From Holophagales bacterium UBA2201 (GTDB lineage: Bacteria > Acidobacteriota > Thermoanaerobaculia > UBA2201): a DNA stretch of 13,911 nucleotides. The position numbers were made by a program, and so were the translations under genes. Where the stretch lies: contig DCUZ01000034.1 of the NCBI GenBank assembly GCA_002327305.1, positions 8,550-22,460 of the forward strand, in the 5' to 3' direction. Under the pieces are notes generated by a model. That model ran no database searches. It had not been told where the DNA came from and saw only the letters and a list, made by a program, of their open reading frames with translations. Positions 1 through 6,239 of the stretch are shown in pieces. Every line of letters starts with the position of its first letter. The first letter of the stretch is position 1.

Positions 1-26
1 CACTGCCGACTGCCCACTGCCGACTA
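1..26 (-). repeat. Heptamer tandem array (TCGGCAG/TGGGCAG) starting at the pyrE stop codon
   Basis: Read on the minus strand, the pyrE stop codon TAG (26-24) is followed without a gap by TCGGCAG, TGGGCAG, TCGGCAG and then TG at the window edge, so the array continues outside. It belongs to the same 7-bp family (consensus TNNNNRG) as the arrays at 4549-4597, 4622-4719, 12486-12524 and 13446-13476. No function is known from the sequence. Confidence 0.8.
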
Positions 27-584
27 CTGTTTCCGGCTGCCCGGCTTGACCGCGGGGCTCCCCGCGGCGCAGAGGGGGCACGCCTCGGGTTTGTACACCG
101 GAAATTCCACCTGCCAGAGGTGGCGGTAGTCCACGCCGAAGGGGTTCTCCTTCGCCCGGAAGACCAGCGAGCCCACGGCCGCCGTCTCGGCGCCGCAGGC
201 CCTGACCACCTCCATCACCTCACGCACGCTCTTGCCGGTGGTGACCACATCCTCCACCACCACCACCCGGTCCCCCTTCTCGAGGGTGAAGCCGCGGCGG
301 AGGGCCATGGGGCCGTCGGTCCGCTCGCAGAAGATGGCCCGCACCCCCAGGGCCCGTCCCGCCTCCTGGCCGATGACCACGCCGCCCAGGGCGGGGGAGA
401 CCACGGCGGAGGGCTTGAGGTCGCGGAAAAGGTCGGCCAGCAGTCGGCCGGCCTCCTCCGCGAAAGCGGGGTACTGGAGCATGAGGGCGCACTGGAGGTA
501 GTGGGGGGAGTGGAGCCCCGAGGACAGGATGAAGTGGCCGCTCAACAGCGCCTTGGACTCTTCCAGAAGTTCCTTAATCCTCAC
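24..584 (-). CDS. pyrE: Orotate phosphoribosyltransferase
   Basis: Transfers a phosphoribosyl group from PRPP to orotate to make OMP, the fifth step of de novo UMP synthesis, in the cytoplasm. The PRPP-binding signature VVVEDVVTTGKSV lies at about residues 108-120 of a 186-aa protein; GHFILSSGLHSPHYLQ near the N-terminus and the SPALGGVVIGQE stretch also fit the family. A C-terminal CPLC pair (about 169-172) is typical of the shorter Thermus-type bacterial PyrE. I chose the GTG at 584-582 because AGAGGA sits about 6 nt upstream and the protein then starts like its relatives; extending to an upstream ATG adds an unrelated basic tail. The start overlaps the 3' end of the response-regulator gene by 11 bp, suggesting co-transcription and coupled translation. 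The stop codon is the first unit of a heptamer array. The function is confident; the start slightly less so. Confidence 0.95.
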   Translation of the reverse strand: MRIKELLEESKALLSGHFILSSGLHSPHYLQCALMLQYPAFAEEAGRLLADLFRDLKPSAVVSPALGGVVIGQEAGRALGVRAIFCERTDGPMALRRGFTLEKGDRVVVVEDVVTTGKSVREVMEVVRACGAETAAVGSLVFRAKENPFGVDYRHLWQVEFPVYKPEACPLCAAGSPAVKPGSRKQ

Positions 585-1947
585 GGTATTCCTCTTTCGG
601 GATCTGGAGTTTTTGGAGCGACCGGTAAAGGTGGCTGCGGGGGAGCCCCAGCGCCTCGGCGGTCCGCTTAATGTTACCACCGTTGAGGCGGAGGTGGAAG
701 AGGAGGAAGGCCCGCTCGGCCTCGCCGAGGAATTCCTGGAGGCCGGCGCCGCGGCCGGCGGCCCCGGCGGCGTCGGGCAGGGGAGGCCGGGTCATTTCCG
801 GGGGGAGGTCGGCCGGTGTGATGGTCCCCCCGGGGGCGAATATAAGGAGCCGCTCGACGAAATTCTTCAGTTCCCGGATGTTGCCCGGCCAGGGGCGGTG
901 TTTCAGGGCCTCCAGCGCCGGCGGTTCCCACCGCCGGGGCGGGAGGGCGTTTTCCCAGCAGAAGAAGGCGGTGAAGTGCTCCACCAGGGCGGGGATGTCC
1001 TCCGGGTGTTCGCGCAGGGGGGGGATGCGCACGGGGAGGGCGTTGAGGCGGTAGAAGAGGTCCCGACGGAACCGCCCTTCGGCGATGAGGGCCTCCAGGT
1101 CCTGGTTCGTGGCGGCCACGACCTTCACGTCCACGGCCACCGGGCGCGCCGCCCCCAGCGCCTCCACCTCCCCCTGTTCCAGGACCCTCAGCATCTTGGC
1201 CTGGGCCCTCGGCGAGAGGTCGCCGATCTCGTCGAGGAACAGGACGCCGCCGTGGGCGAGGGCGAACTTCCCCATCTGCCGCTCCTTGGCGTCGGTGAAG
1301 GCCCCCTTTTCGTGGCCGAAGAGTTCCGACTCGATGAGATCCTCGGGGATGGCGGCGCAGTTGACCTGGACGAAGGGGCCCTCCCGGCGCTCGGAGAGCC
1401 GGTGCACCTCGCGCGCCGCCAGCTCCTTGCCGGTCCCCGATTCGCCGGTGATCAGGACGGGGAGGCGGGTTTGCGCCGCTTTGGCCAGGATCTCCCGCAG
1501 TTCCCCCAGGGCCGGGCCGCTCCCCACGAGGGTGTAGCGGAAGGCCTCGTACCGGGAGTGGTCCCTCAGCTTCCACCCGGCCGCGTACCGGGCGGCGGCC
1601 TGCCGCACGGCGGAGCGGATCTTCTCCGCGGACGGCGGCTTTTCGATGAAATCGAAGGCCCCGGCCTTGATGTACTCCACGGCCAGGGCGATGTCGCCGT
1701 GGCCGGAGAGGATGATGACCTGGGTCTCCAGCCCCGAGGAGCGGAGGGTCCGGAACAACTGCTCCCCGTCCATGCGCGGCATTTTAAGGTCGAGGACGGC
1801 GCAGGAGAACGGGGTGGAGGTGAGCTTGTTCAGCCCCTCCACGCCGTCGCGGGCCTCGTCCACGGCCCACCCGTCGCTCTCGAGGGTCCGGCGCAGGGAG
1901 GCCCGCACCCTGTCGTCGTCGTCGACCAATAATATGGGATGGCGCAT
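574..1947 (-). CDS. NtrC-family sigma-54-dependent response regulator
   Basis: Two-component response regulator that activates sigma-54 RNA polymerase. The 457-aa protein has three parts. The receiver domain (about 1-120) has an acidic pocket at D9-D12, phospho-acceptor D53 in VLDLKMP, S81 and K103. The AAA+ domain (about 140-365) has Walker A GESGTGKE at 168-175 and Walker B VLFLDEIGD at 235-243. The Fis-type helix-turn-helix (about 423-450) contains GGNIKRTAEALGLPRSHLYR. The sigma-54 contact loop reads GAFTDA (215-220) instead of the usual GAFTGA. I chose the ATG at 1947; longer frames run into the palindromic repeats upstream. No Shine-Dalgarno is visible, but a candidate extended -10 lies just upstream, so the message may be leaderless. 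No histidine kinase gene is in the window, so partner and regulon are unknown. It overlaps pyrE by 11 bp. Confidence 0.93.
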   Translation of the reverse strand: MRHPILLVDDDDRVRASLRRTLESDGWAVDEARDGVEGLNKLTSTPFSCAVLDLKMPRMDGEQLFRTLRSSGLETQVIILSGHGDIALAVEYIKAGAFDFIEKPPSAEKIRSAVRQAAARYAAGWKLRDHSRYEAFRYTLVGSGPALGELREILAKAAQTRLPVLITGESGTGKELAAREVHRLSERREGPFVQVNCAAIPEDLIESELFGHEKGAFTDAKERQMGKFALAHGGVLFLDEIGDLSPRAQAKMLRVLEQGEVEALGAARPVAVDVKVVAATNQDLEALIAEGRFRRDLFYRLNALPVRIPPLREHPEDIPALVEHFTAFFCWENALPPRRWEPPALEALKHRPWPGNIRELKNFVERLLIFAPGGTITPADLPPEMTRPPLPDAAGAAGRGAGLQEFLGEAERAFLLFHLRLNGGNIKRTAEALGLPRSHLYRSLQKLQIPKEEYRED

Positions 1948-1962
1948 GGGGATAATGTACCA
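1948..1962 (-). promoter_or_regulatory. Candidate extended -10 promoter for the response regulator (possibly leaderless)
   Basis: Read on the minus strand, TGGTACATT (1962-1954) matches a TGn extended -10 hexamer. Only six bases separate its end from the ATG at 1947, so transcription would begin at or next to the start codon. No good -35 is visible at 17 bp (GCCCCA). The lack of a Shine-Dalgarno before the ATG fits a leaderless message. This is inference from sequence only. Confidence 0.4.
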
Positions 1963-1985
1963 CAGCCTCGCATGGGTGGGGCCTC

Positions 1986-2107
1986 GTAGGGGCGCAGCAT
2001 GCTGCGCCCTCAACCAAGGAGGGGCAGAAAAAGTAGGGGCGCAGCATGCTGCGCCCTCGACCAAGGAGGGGCAGAAAAAGTAGGGGCACAGCATGCTGTG
2101 CCCCTAC
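1986..2107. repeat. Three 47-bp-spaced copies of a GC-rich palindrome
   Basis: Copies begin at 1986, 2033 and 2080, exactly 47 bp apart. Each has the core GCAGCATGCTGC or its variant. Copies 1 and 2 hold a perfect 20-bp palindrome (1990-2009 and 2037-2056); copy 3 is a perfect 28-bp palindrome (2080-2107). The near-identical 22-bp linkers differ at one base (CAACCAAGG versus CGACCAAGG). In copy 3 one G-C pair is changed to A-T on both arms (2088 and 2099), which preserves the pairing. This behaves like a small intergenic repeat selected for its hairpin. It is not a CRISPR array, because the linkers are the same sequence. Confidence 0.9.
2028..2107 (-). terminator. Tandem intrinsic terminators after htrA
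   Basis: In the htrA reading direction, the palindrome of copy 3 (2107-2080) is followed directly by TTTTTCTG (2079-2072), and that of copy 2 (2056-2033) by TTTTTCTG (2032-2025). Each is a strong GC hairpin plus a five-T tract, the classic intrinsic terminator layout. The first hairpin starts 33 bp past the htrA stop codon. Copy 1 lacks the T-tract on this strand. The placement suggests that the larE-htrA transcript ends here and the response regulator needs its own promoter. Confidence 0.7.
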
Positions 2108-2140
2108 GGGGATGGCGCGTGGAAAACGGCCGTGCGAAAT

Positions 2141-3661
2141 TCAATCCATCGGGATCAGCGCGTAGAACGAGGTGCCGCGGGCGCCGGGGCGCGTCACGTA
2201 GAGCCGCAGGTAGTCCCCCTTCTTGAGGCCGTCCACGATGGAGTCGAGCTGGGAGGGCTTGGTCACCTCGCGGCCGTTGGCCTCCAGGATGACGTCCCCC
2301 TCGCGGATATTGGCGTCGGCCGCCTTGGAGACCCGCTTGACCCCCGTCACCAGGAGCCCCTGCAACCCCTCATCGAGACGGTAGTAGCGGCGCGCCTGGG
2401 TGGAAATCTCATCCACCGAGAGGCCCAGTTTGTCCTGCGCCACCCCCTGGGCCGAGGGCTTCTCCGTTTCGTCCCCGCCCTCTTCCCCCTCGCCCTTGCG
2501 CTGGGTCAGCGCGATGGTGAACTCCTGGGGCTTTTCCTTTCGGATGACGGACACCTTCACCTTCGTCCCGGGCGCCTTGGAGGAGACGTACTGGATGAGG
2601 TCGGCGGTCTTGATCACCGGCACCGCGTCCACCCTGACGATGACGTCGCCGTGCTTGAGGCCGGCCTTCTCGGCGGGGGCGTCCGGCTCCACGCTCTCCA
2701 CGAGGGCCCCCTTGACCTCCTTGAGGCCGAAGGCCTTGGCGATCTCCTCGTCCACGTCGCGGATGCGCACCCCCATGTAGCCGCGCACCACCTTGCCCTT
2801 CTCCTGCAACTGGGCGCGGATATCCTTGAACATGTTGATGGGGACGGCGAAGCCGATGTTCTGCCCCTGCATGGAGATGGCCGTATTGACGCCGATCACC
2901 TCGCCGCGCATGTTCACCAGCGGGCCGCCGCTGTTGCCGAAGTTGATGGCGGCGTCGGTCTGGAGGAAGTTTTCGAACGAGGAGGTGGTCTGGGAGATGC
3001 CGATCTTCCTTTCCTTGGCGGAGATGATGCCGCCGGTGGCGGTCTTGCCGTAGATGAGGGGGTAGCCGATGGCCAGGACCCACTCGCCGATCTCCACCCG
3101 GTCGGAGTCGCCCATCGTGACGAAGGGCAGATCGCCGCCGTTGTCCACCTTCAGGAGCGCCAGGTCGGTGGCCGGGTCCTTCCCCACCACCTTGGCCTTG
3201 ATCTTGTGATCGTCGGAAAGGGTGACCTCCACCTCGTCGGCCTCCTCGACGACGTGGTTGTTGGTGACGATGTACCCGTCGGGGCTGATGATGAAGCCGG
3301 AGCCGCCGGAGCGTCGCTTCTGCTCTTCGCCTTCGTCGTCGGGCATCTGCCGGTTGGGTCCGAAGAAGAAGTTGAAGAAGTCGTCATGGGGCCCCATGGA
3401 ACGGCCGCGTTGCTTGACGATCTTGGTGGTGGTGATGGCCACCACGGCGGGGCTGACCCTCTTGTTGATCCGGACGAAGTCGGGAAGGCCGGCCGTCGCC
3501 GGGAGCGCCTCGGCGTCCGCCTCGGCGGGGGTGTACTTCGCGGCGGCCTGGCCGGCGTGGGTGCGTCCGTCGATGTCCAGCAGGCCCGCCAGGACCATGC
3601 CGAAGATGACGGCCCCAAGGGCCAGGGCCAGGATGGACCAGTTGCTCCTCAATAGCTTCAT
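2141..3661 (-). CDS. HtrA/DegQ-family serine endoprotease with two PDZ domains
   Basis: Envelope protease/chaperone that degrades or refolds misfolded exported proteins. The 506-aa protein has an N-terminal hydrophobic segment (about 8-29), either a signal peptide or an anchor, then a trypsin-like domain with the full triad: H136 in TNNHVV, D166 in TDLALLK and S244 in FGNSGGPLVN. PDZ1 covers about 295-388 (GYMGVRIRDV onward) and PDZ2 about 425-503, joined by an acidic EGEEGGDETE linker. Length and layout match DegP/DegQ/MucD-type proteins. The ATG at 3661 has an AAGGAGGT Shine-Dalgarno about 6 nt upstream. An ATG seven codons earlier overlaps the larE stop as ATGA, but it would put the Shine-Dalgarno inside the gene. 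It lies 17 bp after larE, so the two are probably co-transcribed. The substrate is unknown. Confidence 0.95.
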   Translation of the reverse strand: MKLLRSNWSILALALGAVIFGMVLAGLLDIDGRTHAGQAAAKYTPAEADAEALPATAGLPDFVRINKRVSPAVVAITTTKIVKQRGRSMGPHDDFFNFFFGPNRQMPDDEGEEQKRRSGGSGFIISPDGYIVTNNHVVEEADEVEVTLSDDHKIKAKVVGKDPATDLALLKVDNGGDLPFVTMGDSDRVEIGEWVLAIGYPLIYGKTATGGIISAKERKIGISQTTSSFENFLQTDAAINFGNSGGPLVNMRGEVIGVNTAISMQGQNIGFAVPINMFKDIRAQLQEKGKVVRGYMGVRIRDVDEEIAKAFGLKEVKGALVESVEPDAPAEKAGLKHGDVIVRVDAVPVIKTADLIQYVSSKAPGTKVKVSVIRKEKPQEFTIALTQRKGEGEEGGDETEKPSAQGVAQDKLGLSVDEISTQARRYYRLDEGLQGLLVTGVKRVSKAADANIREGDVILEANGREVTKPSQLDSIVDGLKKGDYLRLYVTRPGARGTSFYALIPMD

Positions 3662-3678
3662 ACACGACCTCCTTGTTG

Positions 3679-4500
3679 TCATGATGGATCCTTATTGATA
3701 CGAAGGTTGCCCCCTCCGCGTTTATAGCCCTGCAGGTCCAGGGTGACGACGGCGAAGCCGAGTTCCCTCAACCGGTCGGCCACGGCCTCCCGCCGCCCCT
3801 CCTCGAACAGGCGGCGCATCTCTTCGGGAACGAGTTCCAGGCGGCACCAGTCGCCGTGGTGGCGCAGGCGGAACCGGCTGAACCCCATCGCCTTCAGGAA
3901 CGCCTCGCCCCGTTCGATCCGGCCCAGCGCCTCTTTTGTGACCGTGTCGCCGCGGGCGACCCGGGAGGCGAGGCAGGCGCTCTCGGGAAGATCGTGGTGG
4001 GCGATCCCCAGCCGGCCGGCCGCGGCGCGCACCTCGTCCTTGGCGAAGCCGAGGAGTTGAAGGGGGGAGTGGACCCCGCATTCCTCAACCGCCCGCCCGC
4101 CGGGGCGCTCGTCGCCGGCGTCGCTCCCCTGCGTCCCCTCCACCAGGTGGCAAAACCCCCGCTCCGCGGCCACCGCCCTCAGGCGGTCGAACAGCTCTTT
4201 CTTGCAGTGGTAGCAGCGGAGTTCATCGTTTTGACGGTAGTCGGCCAGGTCCAGTTCGCCGGTGGGAACGACCGCGTGGGGGATGCCGAAGGCCGATGTG
4301 AATTGTCGAGCCAGCGCCAGCATGGAGCGGGGGACGGCGGGGGAGTCGCCGGTGACGGCCAGCATGCCCTCCCCCAGCTCCTGAAAGGCCACCAGGGCGA
4401 GATAGGAGCTGTCGACGCCCCCCGAAAGGGCGACGATACAGCCGGGATGGTCGCGGAAGAAGCCCCGAAGGAGCAACTCCTTATCCGAAATGGTATTCAT
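3679..4500 (-). CDS. larE: LarE-type ATP-dependent sacrificial sulfur transferase
   Basis: PP-loop ATPase of the LarE family. Known LarE adenylates the pyridinium biscarboxylate mononucleotide made by LarB and inserts sulfur, usually taken from its own cysteine; LarC then adds nickel to give the pincer cofactor of lactate racemase and other LarA-like enzymes. The 273-aa protein shows the PP-loop SGGVDSS (26-32), the family motif RCYHCKKELF (95-104), and PESACLASR, in which C176 sits where the sulfur-donating cysteine is expected. VRHHGD-like (HHGDWCRLEL, 214-223) and LDLQGYKRGG complete the match. larA, larB and larC are not in the window, so the partners must be elsewhere or the role differs. 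The ATG at 4500 lacks a Shine-Dalgarno; it faces the methyltransferase operon across a 281-bp divergent spacer. Confidence 0.88.
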   Translation of the reverse strand: MNTISDKELLLRGFFRDHPGCIVALSGGVDSSYLALVAFQELGEGMLAVTGDSPAVPRSMLALARQFTSAFGIPHAVVPTGELDLADYRQNDELRCYHCKKELFDRLRAVAAERGFCHLVEGTQGSDAGDERPGGRAVEECGVHSPLQLLGFAKDEVRAAAGRLGIAHHDLPESACLASRVARGDTVTKEALGRIERGEAFLKAMGFSRFRLRHHGDWCRLELVPEEMRRLFEEGRREAVADRLRELGFAVVTLDLQGYKRGGGNLRINKDPS

Positions 4501-4519
4501 GGGCGGAAATATATTAACA
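4501..4519 (-). promoter_or_regulatory. Candidate extended -10 promoter for larE (near-leaderless)
   Basis: Read on the minus strand, TGTTAATAT (4519-4511) is a TGn extended -10 match, with an overlapping TATATT at 4513-4508. Ten or seven bases remain before the larE ATG, so the 5' leader would be a few bases at most, which fits the missing Shine-Dalgarno. The -35 position has no clear match. Inferred. Confidence 0.4.
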
Positions 4520-4548
4520 GTTTTGATTGCGGTTCTATTCGAGGACAG

Positions 4549-4597
4549 TGGGTAGTGGGCAGTGGATAGTGGGCAGTCTGCAGTCTGCAGTGGGCAG
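4549..4597 (+). repeat. Heptamer tandem array, seven units of TGGGCAG type
   Basis: On the plus strand the units are TGGGTAG, TGGGCAG, TGGATAG, TGGGCAG, TCTGCAG, TCTGCAG and TGGGCAG, with no slippage in the 7-bp period. TGGGCAG also occurs in the array at the left window edge. A short inverted repeat GGGTG-gcatt-CACCC (4606-4620) separates this array from the next one. Confidence 0.85.
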
Positions 4598-4621
4598 GGA
4601 ACCGCGGGTGGCATTCACCCC

Positions 4622-4719
4622 GTTGGCTGGCAACCGATAACTGCCAACTGATAACTGCCAACTGATGACTGGCAACTGATGACTGGCAACTGATGACTGG
4701 TGCCTTCCAACTGCCAACT
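4622..4719 (-). repeat. 14-bp (2 x 7) tandem array, TTGCCAG/TCATCAG type
   Basis: On the plus strand seven 14-bp units run from 4622, including GATAACTGCCAACT twice and GATGACTGGCAACT twice, with more diverged units at both ends. On the minus strand each unit splits into two heptamers such as TTGCCAG and TCATCAG, giving the same TNNNNRG consensus as the neighbouring array but in the opposite orientation. Confidence 0.85.
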
Positions 4720-4721
4720 AT

Positions 4722-4746
4722 TTTCCGTTCGGAAATGGGTTATCAT
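4722..4746 (+). promoter_or_regulatory. Inverted repeat TTTCCGTTCGGAAA and weak -10 before the mttB operon
   Basis: TTTCCG-TT-CGGAAA (4722-4735) is a perfect inverted repeat with 6-bp arms. It lies just upstream of TATCAT (4741-4746), a possible -10 about 35 bp before the methyltransferase start codon. There is no recognisable -35, so the promoter may depend on an activator, or the inverted repeat may be an operator. Both readings are inference. Confidence 0.35.
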
Positions 4747-4781
4747 TGGGACTTGTTCATGACGGGCAAGAAGGAGCCGGT

Positions 4782-6239
4782 ATGCGCCCCACTGTACGCT
4801 TCCTGGATGACGCCCTGATCGGGCGGATCGTGGACGAGGCCCGCGGCCTCCTGGAAAAGCTGGGCGTCGAGGTGCAGGACCCCGGCCTTTTGGACGTCCT
4901 TGGGGAGCACGGCGCCCGGGTGGAGCGGGGGACCTCGCGCGCGTTCCTTCCCGGGGCCCTGCTCGACCGGGCCCTGGCAACGGCGCCGCGCGCCTTCCGG
5001 CTGTTCGATGTCCTGGGCGACCCCACGCACGATTTCACGGGGTCCAAGGTCCACTTCACCCCCGGGTCGTCGGCGTTGAATGTTCTCGACTGGCCGGCCC
5101 AGACCGTCCGCCGTCCCGTCACCGCCGACTACGCCGCCTGCGCGAAGGTGGTGCAGGGCCTGCCGCACATCGCCGCGCAGAGCACCGCCTTCGTTCCGGC
5201 CGACGTCCCCGACGCCATCGCAGACGCCTACCGCCTCTACCTCAGTCTGATGCTGGGGGAGAAGCCGGTGGTGACGGGGGCCTTCACGGCGGAGGGGTTC
5301 CCCCTGATGCACGAGCTCCTCGCCATCGCCCGGGGCGGCACCGGGGACCTCCGGGCAAAACCCCTGGCCGTCTTCTCCGCCTGTCCCACCAGCCCCTTCA
5401 AGTGGAGCCGCGACACGGCCCGCAATGTGGTGGACTGCGCCCGCGCCGGCGTTCCCGTGGAGTTCATCGCCATGCCCATGGCGGGATTCCTCTCGCCGGT
5501 CACCCTGACGGGGACGGTCGTCCAGCACACGGCCGAGACCCTCTCCGGCATCGTCCTGCATCAGTGCGCCGCCCCCGGCGCCCCGTTCCTCTACGGCGGC
5601 TCGCCCGGGGTCTTCGACATCCGGTACGAAACCACGCCCATGGGGGCCATCGAGACCATGATGATTGATGCGGCCTACAACGAGGTGGGCAAGTCCTTCG
5701 GTTTCCCGACGCAGGCCTACACCGCCCTCTCCGACGCCAAGCGCCTTGACGCCCAGGCGGGGCTGGAAACCGGGATGGGGGCGGCCCTGGCCGTTCTGGC
5801 GGGGATCAACAGCGTCAGCGGCCCCGGGATGATGGACTTCGAAAATTGCGTCTCGCTGGAGAAACTGGTCGTGGACCACGAGATCTGCGGCATGGCCCTG
5901 CGCCTGGGGCGCGGCATCGAGCCGCGCGAGGACTTCCCGGCCCTGCCGCGGTTCGAGGAACTGCTCCGCGAGGAACACCTCCTCATCTCCCCCCACACCC
6001 GAAAATACCTGAAATCCGAGATCGCCTTCCCCGGCCCCGTCATTGACCGCGCCTCCCGCGCCCGATGGGCGGAGGAGGGGAGCGGCACCCTGGGGGACCG
6101 CGCCCATGCGGAAGTGGAACGGTTGATCGGGCAATGGACCCCTTCCCGTCTGGCGGACGACCTCAAGGGAGCCCTGACGGAGCGGATGGCCGCCGCCGCG
6201 AAGGCCGCCGGGGCCGACGCCCTGCCGCCCCTGCCATGA
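4782..6239 (+). CDS. MttB-superfamily corrinoid methyltransferase, non-pyrrolysine
   Basis: Member of the trimethylamine methyltransferase (MttB) superfamily. Such enzymes move a methyl group from a methylamine or quaternary amine to the cob(I)alamin of a partner corrinoid protein. The 485-aa length is usual for the family; recognisable stretches include HFTPGSSALNVLDW (91-104), MPMAGFLSPVTLTGTVVQHTAE (231-252), LYGGSPGVFDIRYETTPMGAIE (270-291) and NSVSGPGMMDFENCVSLEKLVVDHE (343-367). The frame has no internal TAG, so it is not the pyrrolysine trimethylamine enzyme; characterised non-pyrrolysine members act on glycine betaine, proline betaine, carnitine or gamma-butyrobetaine. The substrate here cannot be told from sequence. 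The ATG at 4782 has AAGGAG 5 nt upstream. It overlaps the next gene as ATGA and heads a four-gene corrinoid operon. Confidence 0.9.
   Translation: MRPTVRFLDDALIGRIVDEARGLLEKLGVEVQDPGLLDVLGEHGARVERGTSRAFLPGALLDRALATAPRAFRLFDVLGDPTHDFTGSKVHFTPGSSALNVLDWPAQTVRRPVTADYAACAKVVQGLPHIAAQSTAFVPADVPDAIADAYRLYLSLMLGEKPVVTGAFTAEGFPLMHELLAIARGGTGDLRAKPLAVFSACPTSPFKWSRDTARNVVDCARAGVPVEFIAMPMAGFLSPVTLTGTVVQHTAETLSGIVLHQCAAPGAPFLYGGSPGVFDIRYETTPMGAIETMMIDAAYNEVGKSFGFPTQAYTALSDAKRLDAQAGLETGMGAALAVLAGINSVSGPGMMDFENCVSLEKLVVDHEICGMALRLGRGIEPREDFPALPRFEELLREEHLLISPHTRKYLKSEIAFPGPVIDRASRARWAEEGSGTLGDRAHAEVERLIGQWTPSRLADDLKGALTERMAAAAKAAGADALPPLP

Noticed and set aside
529..1932. A 467-codon plus-strand frame opposite the response regulator, and similar long frames opposite htrA (2093-3655) and mttB (4743-6134)
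   Set aside because: Each mirrors a well-supported gene, with repetitive Gly/Glu/Val/Pro/His-rich composition and no family match.
1986..2107. CRISPR-like regularly spaced repeats
   Set aside because: The linkers between palindromes are themselves nearly identical, so there are no unique spacers, and there are no cas genes. It is a 47-bp tandem repeat.
2141..3682. Earlier htrA start at 3682 overlapping the larE stop as ATGA
   Set aside because: The strong AAGGAGGT site lies between this ATG and the one at 3661, correctly spaced for the latter, which begins a normal basic-hydrophobic leader.
4620..4720. Sigma-54 (-24/-12) promoter among the TGGC and CTGC words before mttB
   Set aside because: The TGGC and TGC pairs have the wrong spacing (GG to GC is not 10 bases apart) and arise from the repeat units.
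4501..4781. Cobalamin riboswitch upstream of the corrinoid operon
   Set aside because: No B12-box-like sequence is visible, and the space is filled mostly with heptamer repeats; the leader left after them is only about 60 bp.
4782..6239. Pyrrolysine (in-frame TAG) in the MttB-like gene
   Set aside because: The reading frame of usual family length has no internal TAG and ends in TGA, so this is a non-pyrrolysine member.
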